Shown here one piece after another: positions 50,237 to 60,346 of a DNA stretch of 64,000 bases (the stretch's first letter is position 1; each line of letters begins with the position of its first letter). A model generated the notes under the pieces. The model was not told the DNA's origin. It made no database searches and was given only the letters and a program-made list of their open reading frames with translations. Location: contig AJFK01000311.1 in the NCBI GenBank assembly GCA_000467715.1, positions 183,632 to 247,631 on the forward strand, in the 5' to 3' direction. The DNA comes from Hysterium pulicare CBS 123377. Lineage: Eukaryota; Ascomycota; Dothideomycetes; Hysteriales; Hysteriaceae. A program made the position numbers and the translations under genes.

Positions 50237-52037
50237 CTACCGGCCTGGCTTTTCAGCGGCCGACCTCTCGGCTTCCACCTCCGCAACCACAATCTTCCTA
50301 ACGCCTTCCCAGCCTTCCGACTTCTTCACATTGCTAACCCTTCTCGGTTTATCCTCCAAGCCCTTGAACTCCTTCGGTAATACAGTCGTGAAACTAAATC
50401 CCGCCTCACCCTGCAGCGCCATCTCCACAGCCTTGCTGAATTTTGCTGGGTGCGCGGTAGCAAGAGAAATATGGTGTGTGGTAGGAGGCGGAGAACGTTG
50501 GACGGAGCGGAGAGCAGCTGTGATGCCGATGGCGGAGTGAGGATCGAGGATGTAGCCCTTGCCGGTGGCACCTGTAGCTGAAGTCTGATGCACGGCGGGG
50601 GATTTGGACGTGTAGATTTTGGTGATGGTTCGGAGTGTCTCGTCGTCACTCACTCGTTCGGATTCAAAGTCTTCCGAAGCGGCTTCGAGAATAGATTCTT
50701 CCACTGTGAAACCACCTTCGGTCTTGAGAGCCGAAAGCCAAGAGCGGACGTGCTCGCCTGCTGTTGCCCGGCGTTTCGGTATCGAGTCCGATGGGGATGT
50801 GTAGACGTTGTAGGCAAGGTACCATAAGAGGCGCTCGAAATTTGACGAGACAAGGATATCCATAGCCGGACTAAGGGTCTCTTTTACGCCGTCCTCGTGG
50901 GCTTTAACGCCGTCTTCGGGGATGCCACCTGCAGCTGCAGCACCATGAACTGGTTTCTTCTCATATTTTCCTGTCTGCCAGAATCGATGTAGAATGTCGT
51001 TTGCATTTGTGGCAATCACGAGTTTCTCGGACGGGAGGCCCATCTGTTTCGCAAAGAAACCGGCAAGGATGTCTCCAAAGTTGCCTGTAGGGACGACGAA
51101 TCGTACCGTAGCTCCTGAGACGAATGATGGTGATTTAACAAGAGAGAAGTACGAAGCAAAGTAGTACGTTATTTGGGCAAGGATACGGGCCCAATTTATA
51201 GAGTTGACGGCGGCTAGACGATGGGTTTTGTTGATTTCTGGATCTGCGAAGAGGGCTTTGACAAAGTCCTGGAGCATTTGTGAGCTTGACCTTTTGCGAG
51301 CATGGAAAGTAAAACTACCTGACAATCATCGAAAGTGCCATCTACAGCCAAGTTGTGGACATTGGCATCCATGACAGTGGTCATTTGCGCTTCCTGTATG
51401 GGGCTGACCTTGCCCTGGGGATGCATTATGAATACCGACACATCCTTCTTTCCTCGTAGCCCATAGATAGCTGCTGAGCCAGTATCACCACTTGTAGCTC
51501 CAATAACAGTCAGGTGGTCTCTTTCCCTTCCAGTCTTGCCTTTGTTCCTTCGAACCAGGAAGTATTCGAACAGGTTTCCTAAGAATTGCAGCGCAACATC
51601 TTTGAACGCAAATGTAGGTCCGTGGAATAGTTCTAAGAGGTGGATGTTCTGTTCCTCGTCTAGCGTTACAATAGGCGTAACGTCTTTCGTTCGGAAGGTG
51701 GAATAACTTCGACGGATGATGTCTTTCAGATCTGCGGGAGGGATTTCGGAGGACGAGATGTAGAGGGAGAATATTTCGTAGGCAAGGTCTTCGAAGGAGA
51801 GATTGTACCATTCAGTCGCCCAGTTGTGGGGTAACGGAGGAATCTCTTCCGGGATGAAAAGACCGCCATCAGAAGCAAGCCCTTTTAGGACAACTTCTTC
51901 GAAGGAGAGCTAGTCCAGATTTCAGTCTGTCTCCAATTGGAGTTCTACGAGCTTCGGCTGCTGAGTGCGGTGTTACTGACATCGTAAGACCCTCCGCGCG
52001 TACTTAGGTAGCGCTGAGAGGGTGTGTGAGAGGCCAT
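50237..52037 (-). CDS. Threonine synthase
   Basis: Three exons: 52037-51981, 51909-51319, 51268-50237, all phase 0, giving 559 aa. The start MASHTPSQRYLSTRGGSYD joins to LSFEEVVLKGLASDGGLF, the standard N-terminus; the first donor is GTCAGT, less common but in frame. The PLP-binding lysine is Lys122 in HGPTFAFKDVALQFLGN; GATSGDTGSAAI and the phosphate loop PTGNFGDILAG follow. The enzyme converts O-phosphohomoserine to threonine, the last step of the aspartate-family threonine branch (yeast THR4). An Ala/Gly-rich insert lies near the middle. Two TGACTAC words on the coding strand at about 52143-52156 resemble half sites for a Gcn4/CPC1 factor; that link is weak. Confidence 0.96.
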
Positions 52038-52272
52038 TGACCAAGTTGAGACTTGGTGCTGATCTGCACCACCTAGAAGAGCTGTAGAATGGTAGGTATA
52101 GAAATTGTTGAATGTGCAAGTGAGGAGGAGACAGTCACAACGTAGTCAGTAGTCATATGTTAATGGTGAGCAACAATGCCCCACGGGCCCCTTGGGCCTT
52201 TACAGTCGGAGCATCATCGGCGCGCCGTGCTTCCAAAACTTTTTTCGACGCTAACAGCTCACGTGCATTCGC

Positions 52273-52680
52273 TTAGCCCCCTAGCGCGTTCGAAGGAATA
52301 TTTAACAAATCCGCCTGCGCCCTTTCTCTTCTTTTTTTCTTTAGTCGACTTTGTAAGTTCAACCCACCACCCCAAGCCTGCCCATCATCTAGCATTGCTA
52401 ACAAGCCCTCTCTAGACTTCATAGAATCACTTCTATAGTAAACGTCCTCTTCTGAGTCTCCTACCAGAGCCACAGAATTCCAACCTGGCTGATGAGCAAT
52501 ATCCTCGATGTCCCGGAGTGATACTTCTTTTTTTGCATCTGCTTCGGCGGGTGTGGTGATGATCTTTTCTCTGTCCGGGCGTCTGGCCTCGGCCGGTCTG
52601 ACAGGGAGGACGTCGAGTGAAATCTGACAGGCTTTTGGGAATCTGCAGTTTGGTTTTGGCGGGTTGACTTGGATGACCAT
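52273..52680 (-). CDS. Small conserved-looking protein, function unknown
   Basis: Single open frame of 135 codons from ATG 52680. The first 105 residues are protein-like: MVIQVNPPKPNCRFPKACQ, LDVLPVRPAEARRPDREK, VSLRDIEDIAHQPGWNSVAL and GDSEEDVYYRSDSMKSREGL; the end is Lys/Arg-rich and may be read-through of an intron after GGGLN. I do not recognise the family. Acidic and basic patches with no hydrophobic segment suggest a soluble protein. It lies 235 bp upstream of threonine synthase on the same strand, so its 3' flank contains that promoter. Alternative starts further upstream would need another exon. Confidence 0.5.
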   Translation of the reverse strand: MVIQVNPPKPNCRFPKACQISLDVLPVRPAEARRPDREKIITTPAEADAKKEVSLRDIEDIAHQPGWNSVALVGDSEEDVYYRSDSMKSREGLLAMLDDGQAWGGGLNLQSRLKKKRRERAQADLLNIPSNALGG

Positions 52681-53000
52681 CTATGTAATGCTTTTAGTTG
52701 AAATGAAATATCTGCATTGGCTGAACCTGACTGCACAACGTGAACTCCGCGCAGTGAACTTCTATCCACTTTTGTAAATTAGTTGATTGCCCTCCCGAGG
52801 TCACCTCTCACTTAGGTTGCTAAGGTGACCTGACATGTTCACTTCAGATCACTATTTTCGCAGCTACTGGGTCTGTAATACACATGGTGTCTGTTTTTGC
52901 GAAATGAATCTCTTCGGCGTATCCTCTAATCTAAGAAACTTTTGACGTGGTTTACCTCAAGTGCGGACGCCCAAAACTCCAGCGAAGGCCACACCTTGGT
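52681..53000. other. Intergenic, 0.3 kb
   Basis: Promoter side of the small unknown gene and 3' flank of the acetyltransferase gene. No further feature. Confidence 0.6.
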
Positions 53001-54272
53001 CTAGCACCACCCATATTTTTCATTTCCGATCCAGTCAATCGACTCTGCCACCGGACCCTCATGAGGCGGGAACCAGTTCAAGCTTGCTATGCTCTCACTG
53101 TCACGATTCACCACCGTCGCATTCGGATCCAGTTTCTGAGCTGCAGTCACCATCCCAGATGTTGGATTCCATACCTCCACCTCTTCAAGATTCCACTCCT
53201 GAGCCTGGCGCTGCGCCATCAAGAGCAAGGCAGCGATCGCTGCATCATGCTTATGGTCCCCCAAGGAGGACCCGTTGGTATGGTTTGTATCCCAGCTCGA
53301 GTGACCTCCGCTCTCTATCACGATTCGCAGGATGTGAAGTGTATTCCCTTTACTCTCATTTGGATTCCCGTTATACCACATGCGGGTCCAGTAACACCAA
53401 ATCCGGTTGCCCTTCTCAGTTCCTATTAATGCGCCTTTCACCTCTGGAGACCTACCGTGCAGCTCTTTACCAACAAACTCCTCCCGAGCATGGTGCCACC
53501 GAATGCTCTCGATATCAGGGATTAGAGCGACCGCAGTGTTACTATTTGCTGGCCGATTTTCTAAGCTCTTACGAACGAGAGCCTCATCAATTGTACATAG
53601 CTCTTCAAGATCCTTCTCATACAAAGCCTTAGCTGTAGGAAAGTCGCCGATATCGACCGCTTTTGGAATATACCCAGGCACGGATATATGCGCTGAGTTG
53701 AACGGCTCCCATCCGTACGCCGCATAGAATTTCTGGTCTTAATGAACACACGGAAGCCTCAAGACAAATAAATTAACGTGGCTTACCTTGCCAATGTCAG
53801 AATACAGGACGGAGAATAAACATTCTTTCCCGTTCTCGGTTTGCCATGTTCTCAACGCCCTCCCAAGTTCCTGCATCATTCTAGCCGCATAGCGTCGCTT
53901 CCTCAGCTGCGGTGCACAAAACACGCTGCCTATGCCATGCGATAGGGTCTCCTGAATTTTCCCATTGCGCCATACGAGGGCTTTCTTGGAGTAAGTCTCG
54001 CAGCTGGCTAGTGCTAATCGATTAGGGGATGTCGCATCAAGAGCGTTTACTTTAGCAGCACTGTCCACGAGGATCCAATACGTAATGCCCCCGTCGCGGG
54101 TAAGGGCTTGGTTGGATAGGACTGCCTCTCGACGTAGATACGCCTCTAACGAGAGAGCTCCTCGCCATTCGGAGCCATTGAGTTTGAATAGCGCTTGTTT
54201 CTCTCCTTCGGTAGGATGGACGAGAGCGAGGGTTGGAGACTCCCAATCTGGGAGGTTCAAGGAGGAAGCCAT
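53001..54272 (-). CDS. LYC1-type GNAT acetyltransferase
   Basis: Exons 54272-53787 and 53732-53001 (donor AAG|GTAAGC, acceptor ACCAG|AAA), giving 405 aa. The N-terminal half is a GNAT fold: ITYWILVDSAAKV, LASCETYSKKALVW, HGIGSVFCAPQLRKRRYAARMMQEL (motif A region with acetyl-CoA loop) and LFSVLYSDIGKKFYAAYGWEPF. The C-terminal half (about 200-405), with WHHAREEFVGKEL, GNRIWCYWTRMWYNGNP and ESIASLNWFPP, matches the family named after Yarrowia LYC1, a lysine N6-acetyltransferase of lysine degradation. Members in filamentous fungi are often annotated this way without proof of substrate. The loop RKRRYA in place of a Q/R-x-x-G-x-G/A is somewhat divergent. Confidence 0.88.
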
Positions 54273-55625
54273 GGTCGATCAGTGACTTTCAGGTAACACG
54301 ATGCCTTTATTCTCCCTTTTAAGAGATGTAGAGAAGCTTCTCCAAAGTTGTTTAAGCTTCTTTGTTACAGTAAATTGAAAATTGGAGGCCTAGCTTGGAA
54401 TAGTGTTGCGCCCTTTGAGACAAAGACGGAAGTAACCAATTGGCCAATTGCGGTTCTTCAAGAAAAAGTATCCCGGATTCCAAGAATTGAAAAACAGTCT
54501 TATAGCTCCTGTTTATACTCAAGCCACGTGCGACATTCATCTCTGATACTCACGCAAGTCCCGCTGAATGCCGGTGAAAAGCGAGCCGTTCTCTGTGCCC
54601 GCATAGGTCATGCGTGGAGTAGCATTCGGCTGGTCGCCTAGATGGGAAACCTATTACATATAGATCGAGGATGGTGGGGACACAAGCACTTGTGTATTTG
54701 ATGTCAAGATTGAAGGACACGCATGCGATGAAGATTTGTTGAGCCGGGGTGGTACGTTGACTTGCACCACTTGCGCCTAGTGTTTCGCCCATTATTTACT
54801 CCTCGCTCTCTTGTACGATTCCGAGACGCGTCTGTCACGAACCTCGCAAGATAGCTGAGGGCAATCGCTTCGGAGGGGAGAGAATGTAATTCACTCACTT
54901 GTTCATCTAGCATACCTAGCTACCTACATACTTCTTGTTCCAATCAGTGGGGTCTCACCGCGTTGGCGCTTGCCTTCGTGAAACCAATAGGTAGACAGCG
55001 GAGCAACGACGCCTTCCGACGTCAACTTCACTCGGCCTCACCTCTTCTTTACTCCCATTTCCACTCACTCACTCACTCGCTACCGTTCCATTCTTGTCTT
55101 ATTGTTCAATTGCTGTCGAAGCCATGTTTCACTGTTGATTGAATCAGGACAACTCCGCGCCCTGATTCACCTCATCAGCCTCCCGAATTTCTCGGTCATA
55201 GAATTCCATGCTTTACATCTGTTTATGTGTTTGCCTTCATTTGTTGTCTGATTTCGCTGTACTCATGTACTGAATTTCCTTGTCCGTCCCCTACATAATC
55301 CTCACTACTGTTGGTTGATCGCGACCTTTCTGTGATCCAGTCTTCGCCCACTCACCTTCGGCGCCGCTTGTGCCGCAATCACCAGCTTGGTTCTCGGGAA
55401 ACGCCACCCACGGTCAACACCACCTCTGCCGCTCAGTCGAATTTGAATAAGAGATACCTCCCGGCCAATCCTGGATCTCATTAAGGCTCCAAATTGACCT
55501 TGCTGCTTTTCACCTTCGCACGCGGCTACTTATCCTAATACTCGTTCTAACACTACCTATCAGTTCGAGGTTTGGTTTAGTAAATCCAATTCCATCTCCA
55601 GAATATTAAGGACTGTGTATTAAAT
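54273..55625. other. Divergent promoter region, 1.35 kb
   Basis: Between the acetyltransferase (-) and RBR ligase (+) starts. Includes (ACTC)x4 at 55063-55078 and long C/T-rich stretches from about 55000 to 55560, typical of a fungal leader. No gene supported. Confidence 0.6.
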
Positions 55626-58340
55626 ATGGAAAATGGCGCGTTCGCTCGACAAGCCGAAATCATTGTCTTGACAGACAGCGAGAGCGACGAAGATTTTCTG
55701 CAGTTGACCCCGGAGCCTACACCGTCTGAAGAACACGATGACATAGGCTCTATCTTTGGCAATGAAGCTGGAAATGCTGGCTCGCCTGACTATGCTGCTT
55801 TTCTGGATACGATTCCCGACGTCGATGTTCCTCCGACTCAAGAAGCACCTCGCATCCCGAGTGTGAAAGCCGAAGTTATTACTGAAGCCGAGTGTCTACA
55901 GAGAGTCCTCAATATCTTCCCGGACATAGCCGTGGACCATGTGTTAAAGTTGATCGGGGATGTCGCGCAAATCACGTCAGACTGCTGTGAACATCTCATC
56001 GGTCAAATTCTGGACTCCGGCACATACCCCAAAGAGAACGATGAGCAAAACAAGCTTAAGAGGAAGAGAGAACGCCAGGATGAGGACAGTATCACAGAGT
56101 TTGAGAAGGGCGACCAGGAAAACGATGATCCGAGATACTTTCAAGACGCGTAAGTCCGACTTTTTTGACCCATGTTTCTTATCCTATACGCTGTTCTTGA
56201 CAGATTGGATCCTGCTATGTTCTGAGTTTCTATTCAAGCATCGAGGGCTTGAAAGTTTTTGTACTCGGTTCTCCATTATCGGCTAAAGGAGTCGTTCGGT
56301 GAACCCAACGTCACCGATGGAATAAAATCCCAACGTGAACCACGTCCTCTCCATCAACATTCCCCTCTCTACGTGTTCATCTCCTCTGTTTTACTACCTC
56401 TGCGACTGTTGACCTACTTCACCTATTGTAATCTATCTTTTTACTGTCGTTTGCTTTTCATCCCCTTGTTTACTACATTCTGTGGTACCCATGGTTCTCA
56501 GTGACCTCCCACATTTCACAAGAATCACCGAACAACACTGCCCCCGCACACGAATGTATGAACTCACAGTTTGCTAACATTCGCAATCTGTCTAGTCTGC
56601 AAACGCTTCAAGACGAGTTTCGTGGAATTCCCGTACGGCACATACAAACTACTTTGCGAAGGAACAACACTCTCTTTAGAGCCTTCATGGTATTGGACGA
56701 ACAGTTACGAACTTACAACACTTTATCTACAAATCCATTTTCCAAGGTTAGATACCGGTCTTCCAAACGAGCGCGCACAGAGGACGTAAGTACAAATAAG
56801 TCGCAAGGGCTCTTGAAGGAACTCGTTGCCGCACGAAAGAAGCGCGACAAGGATACGGCTCAACGCAAGCAAGAAGAAGAAATAGAAATTGCAGAGCAAG
56901 AGAACCTGAAGATGGCCCAGCGAAATCATGATATGTCCGAATGCCTTTGCTGCTTCGATGAATTTCCAACGAACCGGATGACCTTTTGCGACGGCCTTGT
57001 CGCTCACTTTTTCTGCTGGGAATGTGCTCGGCATTACGTGGAGGAAGAGATAGGCAAATCCAGATGCCTACCTGTTTGTTTCGCCGGTCAGGATAATTGT
57101 ACGGCAAGCTTCACTCGCCAACAGCTGCAGGCATTTCTGGGACAAAGGGTTTTTGAACGCCTAGAACGTCTTCAGCAGCAGGCAGACATCGTTGCCGCCG
57201 GCCTTGAGAACCTCGAAGCGTGTCCATTCTGCGAGTTTCAGGCGGAGTGTCCGCCGAAGGAGCTTGACCGCGAGTTTCGATGCCAGAATCCCGTATGTGG
57301 CAAAACCAGTTGCAGGCTCTGTCAAGCAGAAACTCACGTACCACTGACATGCGAAGAGTTCAAAAAGGATAATAAGGTCGCGGTGAAACATGCCCTAGAG
57401 GAGGCAATGACAAAGGCATTGATTCGGAGCTGCAATCGATGCAAAAATCCTTTCATTAAGGAATCTGGTTGTAACAAAATGGTCTGCACAAAGTGCGGCA
57501 ACACGCAATGTTACGTCTGCTCCAAGGACGTCAAAGACTACAATCACTTCTCCAGCAAGCCTGGCGATAAGCGATGCCCGCTCCATGAAAACACTGAGCA
57601 ACGTCACGACGCAGATGTCAAGAAGGCTGAAGCTGAAGAGCTCGCACGCTTGCGTGCTGAACATCCCGATATGTCTGAAGAAGAGTTGAAAGTAAAATTC
57701 TCCGACCGCGTGCAAAGGGACGAGCAAGCACGTAATCGGCGCGCGGCCGTTGCGCTGGCCCCTCATGCGTTGGGACAGGGCATCGGGGTACTCCCTCCTG
57801 GCGTAGTTGTTCCATTACCATTTCATCCTCCTCCTCCACCACTGATGCCAAACGTGGTATGGCATTACGGAGCACAGGCCCCACCTGCTCCACCTGGATT
57901 CGGCGTTCTGCCATTTTACCAGAACCCGCTCCAGAACCCAAATCAGAACCAGAACCAGAACCTAAATCAGAACGCACAGGACGCTCAAAATGATAATGCC
58001 CTCCGGATTTACAGGTATGTGCCGCGATATGACTAGCGGTGGTATTTGCGCTCAATTGCAGCGGAATAGGCAGCAAGAAGACCCGGGCCAATTGCACCTA
58101 CAGCAAGCCCTAGCGCACCAAATGCAGCAGCAACAAATGCAACATATGCAACAACGACAACACCTACAACAGTGGCAAGCGGGTAGGGATGAACGTGTAA
58201 GACGAATGAACGAGAGGATACAACAACAGCAAGAAACCATAAATGAGAGAATGAGGCAGGTGAACGAGAGGGTGCAGCAACAACAAGGTGCCCTAAACGA
58301 ACGGATAAGGCAGATGAACGAGCGCTTTAGACGACGATGA
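55626..58340 (+). CDS. RBR (RING-IBR-RING) E3 ubiquitin ligase, RNF216-like
   Basis: Proposed exons: 55626-56149, 56596-58014, 58070-58340, giving 737 aa. The acidic N-terminus (IIVLTDSESDEDF) may bind SUMO through VLTDSESDED, an inference. Exon 1 ends RYFQDA and joins LQTLQDEFRGIPVRHIQ across a 446-nt intron; the frame fits. RING1 begins at Cys291 (CLCCFDEF ... CWEC), then IBR (CPFCEFQAECP, CQNPVCGKTSCRLC), then RING2 CNRCKNPFIKESGCNKMVC with the catalytic Cys at 467. RBR ligases pass ubiquitin through this Cys; RNF216/TRIAD3 is the closest build. A Pro-rich and Asn/Gln-rich tail follows. A 55-nt intron (58015-58069) leads into a Gln/Arg repeat tail; without splicing the protein ends at 58036 with 654 aa. 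Confidence 0.88.
58209..58316 (+). repeat. Two 54-nt in-frame coding repeats in the RBR tail
   Basis: Units 58209-58262 and 58263-58316 encode NERIQQQQETINERMRQV and NERVQQQQGALNERIRQM; a third copy begins at 58317 and stops after seven residues. The 18-residue period with regular Arg/Glu/Gln spacing suits a helix or coiled coil. Confidence 0.85.
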
Positions 58341-58950
58341 AGAGGGAGTCCTTCAGTTTGCATATCTGCTTAAGATGGGTCTTTCAGAAGTATATACTGG
58401 CTCCTTGTGGCATGAGTGGTTTTAGCACGGCGTTTCAGGTGTTTGATGGGAGCATTGCTTTATATTTTGGGATGGCTCTAGCATTATAGGCATCTTTCCT
58501 TTTACTTTTCGATACCCTCTGCCCTGCATCATAGTAGCCACATAATCAAGCATCATGAAAACTCCTCGAAGAGCGGAGTTGATCCCGTTTTCTTGTCCGT
58601 GAGTCCGTCCTATAGAACGCTCCACATGTAGCCTAAGAATTTTCAGTAGGGGTAGATGCCAACTCTCCTCTCCCCTTTTTCCTCGTCTGTGGTGTCAGCC
58701 CATCATTTCCGTCCATAACCGTCCAGCAAAAGTTTAAACTATGACCATTTCGTCTCTGCAGCTTCAATCAATGCAGCATGTATGTATGCTCTTCTATCGG
58801 ACTGTCCTGATGTAGGGCACTACTTCCGCTAAGCACTTCCTTTAAGGCAACGATCGAGTGCTGGGCCACCTGATGATGTTCTTGTAAGTGGAACTACCTA
58901 CCAAAAACTCCTCTAGACTTGCGAACTTCGTACCACATCGACTTCCTAAG
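58341..58950. other. Convergent intergenic, 0.6 kb
   Basis: 3' flanks of the RBR and rev7 genes. Nothing else seen. Confidence 0.65.
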
Positions 58951-59796
58951 CTAGTGAGCTTTTGGAGTAGCATCTGCATACAATTTCGCTTTCCCTTCCT
59001 CTACCCAGGCCTCGAATCTCAACACACCGGCTTCTACCGCACGTATAGGGGTCGTTCGCACCCCTCCTAGATCAAGACCTTCGTTTTGCCCACTGCTTCT
59101 GCGTTCAGAACTATCAGACTCGCCAACTTTAGAACTAAGACTAGTTTGCGCATTCCCACGCCCCGTCTTCTGAAGAGATGGTTGCACCGGAATCCATGGC
59201 TGTGGATGGCCAACCGGCGGATCTACGTCGGCTTCATCCTTCAACTCTATGGCCATGGTAAAAGAGCAATTGGGCGGCAAAGGCTTCAATTGACTACACC
59301 GCGTCGTGAGCACGGTCAGAGCCGCACGAAACTGTTCCGACATATCCACCTCAACATCCGCATCCACAGCTTTAGCCTTGCCCTTTCCTTGTTCCTGGCC
59401 GTTGCCCGGGTCTTCAGCAACTTCGGCCTCGGGGGCGAATTCAATGTCCATCTCCCTCTCTGCTTTGGAGACGACAGGCAAGCGCGACACATCCAACATG
59501 TACCGTTCCATCACCTTGGAAGACCCCGTTCTGCCGTTCTCAGAGGCATGATGGTATATCACAATGGCTATGCGAGCAACGGTGCCCGATAGGAGCTCAT
59601 TCCGAATGGCGGCGGCGGCGTCGGCGATCCATGTGCAGAGAGCGGGATGGCGAGACTGATATATTGGGGTGTTGTGAAAGCGAGCAGTGAGGAAGGAGGT
59701 GCGTGGATAGAGGGAGCGGAGATAGAGCACCGTATGGGTATAGGCCGTTAAGAAATGGATGAAGTGGTTGAGTTGGTCGAGGTAGGTTTGTGGCAT
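58951..59796 (-). CDS. rev7: HORMA-domain protein Rev7/Mad2B
   Basis: Single exon, 281 aa. The HORMA fold begins QLNHFIHFLTAYTHTVLYLR, then YPRTSFLTARFHNTPIYQSRHP, CTWIADAAAAIRNELLSGTV and ARIAIVIYHH, matching Rev7 rather than Mad2. Later blocks are MERYMLDVSRLP, MSEQFRAALTVLTTRCSQLKPLP and FTMAIELKD, with a C-terminal LRFEAWVEEGK near the safety-belt end. Rev7 joins Rev3 in DNA polymerase zeta for translesion synthesis. Two disordered inserts make it longer than the roughly 210-250 aa usual size: an acidic/Lys stretch (about 121-150) and a Ser/Gly stretch (about 210-245). It diverges from the importin gene across 550 bp. Confidence 0.9.
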   Translation of the reverse strand: MPQTYLDQLNHFIHFLTAYTHTVLYLRSLYPRTSFLTARFHNTPIYQSRHPALCTWIADAAAAIRNELLSGTVARIAIVIYHHASENGRTGSSKVMERYMLDVSRLPVVSKAEREMDIEFAPEAEVAEDPGNGQEQGKGKAKAVDADVEVDMSEQFRAALTVLTTRCSQLKPLPPNCSFTMAIELKDEADVDPPVGHPQPWIPVQPSLQKTGRGNAQTSLSSKVGESDSSERRSSGQNEGLDLGGVRTTPIRAVEAGVLRFEAWVEEGKAKLYADATPKAH

Positions 59797-60346
59797 GGCG
59801 GGGTTCTAGTGCGACTTTCGTATTTGTTGCACGGCCCTAGAAGGGTCAGTAAACAGTGCGGCCGGGTTCGAGCAGCTGGTTATAACTGTGGCACATGTTC
59901 GCAGCTGTCGAGAAACACAGTGAAGAGTGTCACATAATTGTTCAGGAGAGTACCAGAGCGAAGTTGCACAGCTGTCTGTTGGGCTCGGCTCGCTGCAAAT
60001 GCATGGGGTATCGATAGGGCGTTGTGTGGAGCAACAACGCGCCCCAAAATTGATATGTTGCCAACAACACCTCGCCATCGACAACGTCCACACCCATAGA
60101 GAGCAAACCTCCCCTCGGACAGCTGGCCATACTCGGGGCCATTCACTGCGTCTACCGCCGTCCACAAACCTCACCGCCCACGCTGTTAGGCGTCCAATTC
60201 ACCCCTCCGTCGCTCCTCCGCCAGTGCAGTCCTGCCTCACAGCGCCCTCGACACCCTCACCATTTCACGCGTCGACGTGCTCCTCCAACCTCAACCACCT
60301 GCTATTGCGCTCCGCCGTGGCCAAGCTCGCATACTAGTCGTCCGTC
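59797..60346. other. Divergent promoter region, 0.55 kb
   Basis: Shared by rev7 (-) and the importin gene (+). The right half is C-rich, as in other fungal leaders here. Overlapping short frames only. Confidence 0.65.

Noticed and set aside
52961-53632. 223-codon plus-strand frame
   Set aside because: Antisense to exon 2 of the acetyltransferase gene, whose minus-strand protein matches a known family throughout.
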